Assembly (NCBI GenBank): GCA_964427825.1
Contig: CAYRUU010000035.1
Location: forward strand, 1 to 8,443
DNA: 8,443 nt
From: GCA-2747515 sp964427825
GTDB taxonomy: Bacteria; Patescibacteriota; Minisyncoccia; Moranbacterales; GCA-2747515
Reading direction: 5' to 3'
Shown: positions 1 through 5,163 of the stretch, one piece after another
Layout: each line of letters starts with the position of its first letter
Position numbering within the stretch: the stretch's first letter is position 1
Translations under genes and position numbers: made by a program
Notes under the pieces: generated by a model
Told to the model about the DNA's origin: nothing
Databases searched by the model: none
Seen by the model: the letters and a program-made list of their open reading frames with translations, nothing else

Positions 1-435
1 AACGTTTCTCACATACCGGAAATTATGAATCATTGCTGATCCGATATAGTGAAACTCTTTGATGCCGTTTTTCGTTGCATACGCCAACAGTAGCTTTGTT
101 GACGTAAGGTTTGCCTCCATGATCTCCGCACGATTGGTATCCGCAAAGCGCGGATCCCCGGCGGCATGAAAGATTGCGTCAGGCGTAATTTCCAAACATG
201 GCATGTTGGAAAAATTCGCCTCCACAGCGGAATACTTCCCGGCATAAAACGACGGACCATTTTCGTAGCCCATTAACGCATCAGCCAATAGAAGTTTGCG
301 TAAAATACGCTCCTCCGCCACCGCACCTTTCTTCAGACGCGCCACGCACTGCAAGACATGTCCATCCATCATGAGTCTCGTCGCGATACACGAGCCGATA
401 AAGCCCGTCGCTCCCGTAAAAAGAATATTTTTCAT
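1..435 (-). CDS. Extended SDR / NAD-dependent epimerase-dehydratase family protein, N-terminal part (cut by left edge)
   Basis: The first 145 residues are visible; the gene runs off the left edge. Residues 4-16 read ILFTGATGFIGSC, the beta1-loop-alpha Rossmann motif (TGxxGFxG) that binds NAD(P) in extended short-chain dehydrogenases. Residues 86-93 (DAIFHAAG) match the 'D.v.HlAa' strand, followed by the expected 'E.N.TST..LL..A' helix (106-120). 'YIGSA' at 130-134 is the position of the catalytic Ser strand; the YxxxK pair would lie beyond the edge. The spacing and the 'GDPRF' after the His resemble the thioester/fatty-acyl reductase branch (NAD_binding_4) as much as sugar epimerases, so the substrate is open. 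The start at 435 is supported by GGGAGGGA five bases upstream. It lies 34 bp behind the acyltransferase stop on the same strand, so the two are probably co-transcribed and may act on a common lipid. Confidence 0.88.
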   Translation of the reverse strand, partial: MKNILFTGATGFIGSCIATRLMMDGHVLQCVARLKKGAVAEERILRKLLLADALMGYENGPSFYAGKYSAVEANFSNMPCLEITPDAIFHAAGDPRFADTNRAEIMEANLTSTKLLLAYATKNGIKEFHYIGSAMIHNFRYVRNV

Positions 436-469
436 AGCAATCCCTCCCAAGTTATGCTAAAGAAAAACG

Positions 470-1084
470 TTAATCCGGTAAGATCGTAGACGTGATGATT
501 TGTTGTGCGTAATATTCAATTTCATCACGCGAACATTGAGCCGCTTCTATGGGTGGCATGAATTGCACGTGCCAACCATCGTGAATTTTCACAGGTATGA
601 TCACGGCACCTGTCGTTTTGGCGATTTTGAAAAAACCGCTCTTGATCTCAAGATTGGCACCTATACCGCCTTCCGGAAAAATACCGATCATCTTCCCTTG
701 CTTGAGCAGTCGATACAGTTTGCGCTTTTCAGGCGCAGCCCCGGAACCGGGCTTGATTTTTCGCGCCGTGGGAATCGTGAGGGAAAACCGCACAATCACC
801 ACCGTCGCCATGGCACGCAGCGCTGCAATAAGCGGCAAGTGCTGGTACTCTTTTCTGCACTCCCAATAATTCGCCCGAAAGGATAGCAGCTCCTCTTTTG
901 CAACCCATCGCACAGGATAGCGCCATGGCACCTGTATCCCAATTTTCCATGGATCAAAGATGTCTTTGTGATTGGCGATCACAATGCACGGACGACCGGC
1001 AATACTGTAAAAATGCTCCAAGCCTTCTGCGCGACATCGCCATCGTACAGGCCAAAACAGAAACCATGCAATAAGATAAAACAT
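470..1084 (-). CDS. PlsC-family 1-acylglycerol-3-phosphate-type acyltransferase
   Basis: A 204-residue protein with the ordered motifs of the PlsC/LPLAT family, which transfers acyl groups from acyl-CoA or acyl-ACP to lysophospholipids or other hydroxyls at the cytoplasmic face of the membrane. Motif I is NHKDIFD (residues 38-44), with the catalytic H39-x4-D44 pair. A motif II-like strand with R99 follows (VVIVRF, 95-100). Motif III is FPEGG (136-140), and motif IV-like VIIPVKI is at 161-167. A short hydrophobic N-terminal segment (about 1-13) may anchor it. The H39 to FPEG distance (about 97 residues) is longer than in E. coli PlsC (about 70), with extra basic sequence around 106-122, so the acceptor may not be lysophosphatidate. 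The start is supported by a repeated AGGAGG array directly upstream. It is the first gene of a two-gene unit with the downstream SDR. The family is secure; the exact substrate is not. Confidence 0.9.
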   Translation of the reverse strand: MFYLIAWFLFWPVRWRCRAEGLEHFYSIAGRPCIVIANHKDIFDPWKIGIQVPWRYPVRWVAKEELLSFRANYWECRKEYQHLPLIAALRAMATVVIVRFSLTIPTARKIKPGSGAAPEKRKLYRLLKQGKMIGIFPEGGIGANLEIKSGFFKIAKTTGAVIIPVKIHDGWHVQFMPPIEAAQCSRDEIEYYAQQIITSTILPD

Positions 1085-1097
1085 ACCTCCTCCTCCT
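1085..1097 (-). promoter_or_regulatory. Iterated Shine-Dalgarno sequence of the acyltransferase
   Basis: On the minus strand, AGGAGGAGGAGGT ends immediately before the ATG at 1084. It offers several overlapping registers for pairing with 16S rRNA, of which the distal ones have the normal 5-9 base spacing. It fixes the start of the acyltransferase and suggests strong translation. Confidence 0.7.
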
Positions 1098-1111
1098 GCA
1101 ATGTATAATGT

Positions 1112-1141
1112 ATTATGTCATTTTTTAAGAACAATGGTCAT
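1112..1141 (-). promoter_or_regulatory. Possible promoter of the acyltransferase-SDR unit
   Basis: On the minus strand, ATGACC (1136-1141, 4/6 match to TTGACA) is followed after 18 bp by CATAAT (1112-1117, 5/6 match to TATAAT). This would start transcription near 1105, just upstream of the Shine-Dalgarno array. It is a weak match in an AT-rich region, so other assignments are possible. Confidence 0.3.
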
Positions 1142-1189
1142 GTACACCGTAACATCATTATGCGATTTTGTAAATAATGGTTGAACAAC

Positions 1190-1217
1190 TTGACTTTTTT
1201 CCTATAAATTATATCAT
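1190..1217 (+). promoter_or_regulatory. Promoter of the TrmB-like regulator gene
   Basis: TTGACT (1190-1195) and TATCAT (1212-1217), each 5/6 to the sigma-70 consensus, are separated by 16 bp. Transcription would start near 1224, leaving a leader of only about 20 bases with no Shine-Dalgarno sequence. An overlapping alternative is TTGAAC (1181-1186), a 16-bp spacer, then TATAAA (1203-1208). Confidence 0.55.
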
Positions 1218-1244
1218 GTAACAGTATTTTTTTGTAAAAATAAT

Positions 1245-2012
1245 ATGGACAAAATTAAAAACCCGCCGCACATCCCCGATCCCATCCTCTTGATGGAATT
1301 GAAAAAACTCGGACTGACCGGCAACGAATCTGCCATTTACCTCATTGTTATGGCTACGCACCAAATCACCGCGTCATCCTTGGCGAGCCATGCACATATT
1401 AGTCGCCCGACAACGTACCGTATCCTGGACCATCTCACCAAAAAAAACCTCGTCAACAAAATCAAGCAGAATCGCAAGACATTTTTTGTTGCTACACCGC
1501 CACATGCACTTCTCTCTCTCCTCAAAATCAAACAGCGCGAAGTGGAAGAGCAGGAGCGGGAGTTTTTGCGTATTATTTCCATCCTACAAAACACCTATCT
1601 CTCTTCCAGTAATAACGGGACGGTTTCCTCCTATGAGCACCATGGAAACATCAAGCTGTTGCGCGAAGATCTGATTGCCACGTCACACAAAAATCTTTTT
1701 GTCTTTTTCCATCATGATCTTCCGCAGAATATTTTTACAGAAATACGTGCAACGTACCAAAGAATTTATAAGCAATCCCCACGCAGCATCATACAAGAAA
1801 TCGTACCGCACGATTTTGCGGATTATACACACACAACACCACACGGAACACACCTCCGCTACTACACACGCACACATCAAAAACCGGCAATCACAATTCT
1901 CGTAACGGATCGTGTGTTTCTCGTAGATACCGAAAGCACCACCACAATTCACAACCAACAAATCACCAGCGCCTTTTCAGTATTGGTACGAGAACTGTGG
2001 CATAATTTGTAA
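1245..2012 (+). CDS. TrmB-family transcriptional regulator (winged HTH)
   Basis: A 255-residue cytoplasmic DNA-binding protein. Residues 16-84 form the winged helix-turn-helix of the TrmB family: 'LKKLGLTGNESAIYL' is the typical opening helix, 'ITASSLASHAHIS' is the turn, 'RPTTYRILDHLTKKNLV' holds the recognition helix and 'FFVATPPHALL' follows the wing. A charged helix (about 92-115) looks like the coiled-coil dimerisation linker. The C-terminal half (about 125-255) resembles the effector/PLD-like domain of these regulators ('VFLVDTES' strand, then 'SVLVRELW' final helix), but no ligand residues can be named. Family members in archaea sense sugars; bacterial relatives are mostly uncharacterised. 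There is no Shine-Dalgarno sequence before the ATG; the start is supported by the promoter immediately upstream. It is divergent from the lipid unit and upstream of a secreted-protein gene, so either could be its target (inference). Confidence 0.87.
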   Translation: MDKIKNPPHIPDPILLMELKKLGLTGNESAIYLIVMATHQITASSLASHAHISRPTTYRILDHLTKKNLVNKIKQNRKTFFVATPPHALLSLLKIKQREVEEQEREFLRIISILQNTYLSSSNNGTVSSYEHHGNIKLLREDLIATSHKNLFVFFHHDLPQNIFTEIRATYQRIYKQSPRSIIQEIVPHDFADYTHTTPHGTHLRYYTRTHQKPAITILVTDRVFLVDTESTTTIHNQQITSAFSVLVRELWHNL

Positions 2013-2035
2013 CCTAACCGTTTTGGTGCTATACT
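2007..2035 (+). promoter_or_regulatory. Extended -10 promoter of the secreted repeat protein
   Basis: TTGTAA (2007-2012, 4/6) lies 17 bp before TATACT (2030-2035, 5/6), which is preceded by an extended -10 TGC (2027-2029). The -35 box covers the regulator's own stop codon, so the downstream gene can be expressed independently although the two genes lie only 51 bp apart. Predicted start is near 2042. Confidence 0.6.
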
Positions 2036-2063
2036 ACAAAAGTAGAATAATAATACATAGCGT

Positions 2064-2885
2064 ATGAAGAAGACTCTTGTCATAGGTGTGTGTAGCGTCC
2101 TGTTTGTGCCGATTTTTGCGTGGGGTGCGAGTGGTCACAATATTGCCAATACGTCCATTGACGTGTACACGAACCAAGGTGATCAGTGGTTTCTGGCGCG
2201 GCAAGTGAAAACTGGTAGTGACAGTGCCGTCAAGATCAAAGATGTCCTCCCCGGCAAATACCAATTCCGCATTAACGACAAAGATCAAAAGCCTGATCAG
2301 ATGCTGGCGGTTGATGTACGCCTCAAAGACGCCTCCGGCAAGCCGCTGCGCGACAAGACAGATGTTGGTGTGTTCATGCATGTTAACGATCAACGTATTT
2401 TTGGCGGAACATTTCGCACGGATAGCCGTGGCTGGGTCGCTCTGAGTGGTATTCGCCCCGGCGCCGTCTACGAACTGACGGTGAAGGGTGCTGGCAGCCT
2501 CAAAAAAGACAGAGTTTTGGCACGCATCAAAACAAAGGCGCAAATCGCCGGCAGTGAATGGTTTGATTCTTCTTACGATCGCCTCACAACGGACGTTACA
2601 CAAAAGACCAATGGCGTCTTGGAAGTCAAAAACGTCTTACCTGGCAAATACAAGTTTAAAGTCAAGAGCAGCGACCCGTACAATTCCACAAAGCCGTTTA
2701 CTCTCAATGCGCAACTCCTCACAGACAAGGGTAAAAAAATCAAAAAACCCACAAAGGTCATTATCTACGCCTATCCCAATAAAACCAAAAAACCCGTCGC
2801 TGAAGTTATGACGAACGCCGACGGATGGATCACCGTTCCCGCCGTGCAGCCGCAAACAACCTATCGTCTCAAAGTAAAAAAATAG
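2064..2885 (+). CDS. Secreted protein with two tandem Ig-like beta domains
   Basis: A 273-residue protein of unknown function. It begins with a classical signal peptide (MKK, then a hydrophobic run, then FAWGASG, with cleavage likely around residues 21-24) and has no other membrane segment, so it should be exported and soluble. The mature part is an internal duplication of about 85 residues: copy 1 at 56-141 and copy 2 at 187-273. Shared landmarks keep constant register (offset 130-131): VLPGKY at 61 and 191, 'L.D..GK' at about 87 and 219, GW at 123 and 254, and 'Y.L.VK' at 136 and 267. The pattern (short strands, 'LPGKY.F.V', 'GW..V..V.P...Y.L') resembles prealbumin/Cna-B or carboxypeptidase-regulatory beta sandwiches. 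The mature protein is Lys-rich and has no Cys. There is no Shine-Dalgarno sequence; the signal peptide and promoter support this start. No sortase motif or anchor is visible. Confidence 0.85.
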   Translation: MKKTLVIGVCSVLFVPIFAWGASGHNIANTSIDVYTNQGDQWFLARQVKTGSDSAVKIKDVLPGKYQFRINDKDQKPDQMLAVDVRLKDASGKPLRDKTDVGVFMHVNDQRIFGGTFRTDSRGWVALSGIRPGAVYELTVKGAGSLKKDRVLARIKTKAQIAGSEWFDSSYDRLTTDVTQKTNGVLEVKNVLPGKYKFKVKSSDPYNSTKPFTLNAQLLTDKGKKIKKPTKVIIYAYPNKTKKPVAEVMTNADGWITVPAVQPQTTYRLKVKK

Positions 2886-2901
2886 ACTATTTCAGAAAAG
2901 G

Positions 2902-2940
2902 AAAAGGAGCGGGACATGATTGTCCACGCTCCTTTTTTTT
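2902..2940. terminator. Rho-independent terminator, probably bidirectional
   Basis: AAAAGGAGCGGGACA (2902-2916) pairs with TGTCC-A-CGCTCCTTTT (2921-2936) around a TGAT tetraloop, with one bulged A at 2926, followed by an uninterrupted T run to 2940. It lies 17 bp after the secreted-protein stop and touches the stop codon (2939-2941) of the convergent barrel gene. On the minus strand the stem is followed by CCTTTTCC, a weaker U-rich tail. Confidence 0.9.
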
Positions 2941-4234
2941 AAAATTTCTTTCTGAAAATGATCAGAAGGCGGTCGTCTGCCTTGTGCTCATCAAAGTTAT
3001 TGCCGGTCTTTTCGGATCCGCCAATGTGTTCCGCGCGGATCATAACCGACATTCCCTTAAACACTTTTTTTAGTTTGAAGGGATTCGGCAATACTTGATT
3101 GAGGAGATATTCCGCCTCTGCGCGAAAGGCATAGTCCCCATCTTGCAGCCCATAGGTACCACGCAGGCGATAGAAATGCCCTTCTCGCGGTGAATACTCT
3201 ATGGACGACGTGAGATGGTTGTCCAGTGCACGACGCACGTCCAGCGTTGGCATGCTGTGCAATTTCTGTGTTGTGAAGGCATGTACATACCCCACTTCCA
3301 CAAAAAGCGATGCACCACCGCTAAACTGCCAGATGCGATCCACCTCTGCGGCACAGACACCGAAGTCATCCGCGCCGGATTGCACATGCATACTGCACCC
3401 CAATCGCGCAACCCACTCACCAAGTGGGATCTGTCCGGCAAGGTATCCCCCCGTTTCTTCCGGAAAAACCGGATGCACGGCAGTACCCTTGCTCACAACA
3501 ACACGATCCACGCCAGTAGCCGATCCGTGAAAGACTGCTGCCTCCACGATGGCGCCGTTGTCCCGTTGATAGAACATGCGACACAAATAATTGACATCTG
3601 TGCCCATGTGCGGATCGCCATAGGATAACCCTTGTGGCAGATCTCGTGTCCAACGATCACCTGGCTCCGTGGCGATGGTGGGATTATTGCGCCCGGCAAC
3701 AATACATTGCCCATAGAGATTTTTCTTCTCCGTGAGCGGCAGTGTCACTGACGCCATGAGCACCCCATCCTGCACATCATTGTCCATGGAGCTAAACGGC
3801 TCCAACTGATCGCGACGCGCAAGTGGATTGAAATCCACCGCGTCAAACGTGACGATGCTCTCAACAATCTTTTTGCCAATGGCAACGTTGAGATCGTCAA
3901 GCGCATGAGACGCATCAACCTCAATGTATGCTTCACGCATACTGAGAATGGTGCGTCTTCCGTCATGATTGTCAAACCGCGCATTGCGCGCCACACCAGC
4001 TGTATCAGCCGTTGCACGCACTGATGCCGCGGCGGTGACAGTGTCAGTTTTGCGCGTAACGGAAATGTCCGTACGCACATCGCCAACAACATCACCTTTG
4101 TTTTGTTCACTGTGGTGGTAGGCGGACACACGTGTCCGCACTTCCCCCTGCACCGATGTCGTGTGCTGCGTCACTGTTGCGCAACCGCACAACATCGCCG
4201 CATTCACCATCACAAAGAACACGGTTTTCTTCAT
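2939..4234 (-). CDS. DUF1302-like outer-membrane beta-barrel protein with lipobox-like signal
   Basis: A 431-residue envelope protein, last gene of the transporter operon. The start at 4234 is chosen over an in-frame ATG at 4264 because AAGGAGA lies 6 bases upstream and the protein then begins with a proper signal peptide (MKKTVFFVMVNAAMLCGC). LCGC at 15-18 is lipobox-like, with Cys18 as the possible lipidation site. The body alternates polar and hydrophobic residues as in beta-barrels. The region 'MREAYIEVD...' (99 on), then 'IGKKIVESIVTFDAVDFNP' and 'RRDQLEPF' (119-147), resembles the 'G.q.v.WG..D...v.DvvNP.D' section of DUF1302-type porins. The chain ends in 'LLIIFRKKF', an aromatic-terminated strand like the C-terminal signal read by BAM. 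Such barrels often neighbour RND/MMPL transporters and LolA-like proteins, as here. Fourteen bases separate it from the upstream stop. The family assignment is by pattern and the function is inferred. Confidence 0.72.
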   Translation of the reverse strand: MKKTVFFVMVNAAMLCGCATVTQHTTSVQGEVRTRVSAYHHSEQNKGDVVGDVRTDISVTRKTDTVTAAASVRATADTAGVARNARFDNHDGRRTILSMREAYIEVDASHALDDLNVAIGKKIVESIVTFDAVDFNPLARRDQLEPFSSMDNDVQDGVLMASVTLPLTEKKNLYGQCIVAGRNNPTIATEPGDRWTRDLPQGLSYGDPHMGTDVNYLCRMFYQRDNGAIVEAAVFHGSATGVDRVVVSKGTAVHPVFPEETGGYLAGQIPLGEWVARLGCSMHVQSGADDFGVCAAEVDRIWQFSGGASLFVEVGYVHAFTTQKLHSMPTLDVRRALDNHLTSSIEYSPREGHFYRLRGTYGLQDGDYAFRAEAEYLLNQVLPNPFKLKKVFKGMSVMIRAEHIGGSEKTGNNFDEHKADDRLLIIFRKKF

Positions 4235-4240
4235 GCCTGT

Positions 4241-4247
4241 TCTCCTT
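4241..4247 (-). promoter_or_regulatory. Shine-Dalgarno site fixing the barrel gene start
   Basis: On the minus strand AAGGAGA ends 6 bases before the ATG at 4234. It lies between the stop of the LolA-like gene (4249-4251) and this start, and it rules out the longer ATG at 4264, which would overlap the previous gene and put ten charged residues before the signal peptide. Confidence 0.8.
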
Positions 4248-4248
4248 T

Positions 4249-5082
4249 TTATTTTTGTCCACACGGCAAATCGCGTGGCGTGTAGTTTTTGGGAAAGGCG
4301 GCATCATAAGAGACTTCTTGCATCATCACCGCCTTTTGTTCCTCGACATTCACGATGAACATCTTGGATGGCGCCCATGACATGCCACTAACCTTTGTTG
4401 CACGATTTTGCACAACCCATGCCACACCGCCCTGTGCATCCAAAATATCAATTTGCCGGATGATGCGTTCCTCTGCGTCCACATATGCAATGTATGCGGG
4501 CATCTTGGGCAGTGTTACGCGTACAGCAATTGTACGCGGCACATGATGTGGCGGATCCTGCACGACATCATATGCTGTTTGCGATGCATAGATTGATGCA
4601 CCGGTCTGTATCATGACAATCGCCCATGACACGCTTATTGCTGGGTCCATGGCAGTGTGATTTGTCGGCGCAATGCGTATTGCTCGCACCCGATCCACCG
4701 CACTCATGGCACGGCAAAAGTTGCGATCCGACCCGGCAAGATCTTTACCGTTGATGCGCATCACAAAGCCCTTGCCTTTGGCAGTATCTCCATCGATAAA
4801 ATGGGTCCACACGCCGTCGTTGCCCGCACCATCAAACATGATGGATTGCGCAAACGTGTTCCTGATCCCTGTTGGTGCATAGCACACTTCTTCCGTAGGA
4901 TTGGGGCATGCTTCGTCCGTACGGGCATAGTTTTCCATCTTCCAGACGGTGTTTTCCACCGTCGCATTGGCACGGCGCGCCTGCCACGCCGACTTCACAA
5001 GATCTGCGGAATCTGCAGCATGTGCCGCAAATGCCGCGAACATCAATGTGAAGACCATACCAACAGCTGTCATCTTTTTCAT
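4249..5082 (-). CDS. LolA-like periplasmic carrier (outer membrane lipoprotein-sorting protein family)
   Basis: A 277-residue exported protein. The start at 5082 (not the in-frame ATG at 5133) has AAGGAGAAG 4-5 bases upstream and gives a clean signal peptide, MKKMTAVGMVFTLMFAAFAAHA, cut before ADS (AxA at 20-22). The mature chain begins with the 'ADLVKSAWQARRA' helix and continues with a long beta-sheet pattern. It finishes with 'MMQEVSYDAAFPKNYTPRDL' (253-272), like the ending of LolA-like proteins, where the last strand is followed by 'F....L'. 'PAYIAYVDAEERIIRQIDILD' (195-215) is the expected paired strand region. Four cysteines (59, 67, 123, 274) could form two disulfides in the periplasm. 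In known systems this family accompanies RND/MMPL pumps and DUF1302-like barrels and shuttles hydrophobic cargo in a greasy cavity. The assignment is moderate because similarity is by pattern; the cargo is unknown. Confidence 0.7.
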   Translation of the reverse strand: MKKMTAVGMVFTLMFAAFAAHAADSADLVKSAWQARRANATVENTVWKMENYARTDEACPNPTEEVCYAPTGIRNTFAQSIMFDGAGNDGVWTHFIDGDTAKGKGFVMRINGKDLAGSDRNFCRAMSAVDRVRAIRIAPTNHTAMDPAISVSWAIVMIQTGASIYASQTAYDVVQDPPHHVPRTIAVRVTLPKMPAYIAYVDAEERIIRQIDILDAQGGVAWVVQNRATKVSGMSWAPSKMFIVNVEEQKAVMMQEVSYDAAFPKNYTPRDLPCGQK

Positions 5083-5086
5083 CGTG

Positions 5087-5095
5087 CTTCTCCTT
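5087..5095 (-). promoter_or_regulatory. Shine-Dalgarno site fixing the LolA-like gene start
   Basis: On the minus strand AAGGAGAAG sits just before the ATG at 5082, with the AAGGAG core 7 bases from it. It selects this start over the upstream in-frame ATG at 5133, which lacks a comparable site and would lie inside the intercistronic hairpin region. Confidence 0.8.
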
Positions 5096-5121
5096 ATGTT
5101 TTGTTCTTCCAAAAGTTTTGC

Positions 5122-5150
5122 GACACGCCACACCGTGTGTATGGCGTGTC
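5122..5150 (-). other. Intercistronic RNA hairpin between RND and LolA-like genes
   Basis: GACACGCCA (5122-5130) and TGGCGTGTC (5142-5150) are perfect 9-bp inverted repeats with an 11-base interior in which CAC and GTG can pair further. On the minus-strand mRNA the hairpin lies 13 bases after the RND stop. It is followed by GCAAAACTTTTGG rather than a U run, so it is not a standard terminator. It could act as an attenuator or as an mRNA-end stabiliser that sets the RND to carrier ratio. Confidence 0.6.
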
Positions 5151-5163
5151 ACATGATATGCTA

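Noticed and set aside
500..886. A 128-codon open frame on the plus strand opposite the acyltransferase
   Set aside because: The minus strand carries the complete ordered motifs of the PlsC family; the plus frame shows nothing coherent.
1085..1097. AGG trinucleotide repeat as a phase-variable microsatellite
   Set aside because: Only about four units are present and they are explained as an iterated Shine-Dalgarno sequence; there is too little repetition to argue for slippage.
2034..2603. A 189-codon open frame on the minus strand opposite the secreted repeat protein
   Set aside because: The plus strand encodes a signal peptide and a clear domain duplication in this region; the opposite frame has no recognisable domain, no ribosome site, and would cover the plus-strand promoter.
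4235..4264. Longer N-terminus for the barrel protein starting at 4264
   Set aside because: It would overlap the end of the upstream gene and bury the signal peptide, whereas AAGGAGA is well placed for the ATG at 4234.
5083..5133. Longer N-terminus for the LolA-like protein starting at 5133
   Set aside because: It lacks a Shine-Dalgarno site, would place a charged 17-residue extension before the signal peptide, and would start inside the hairpin region.
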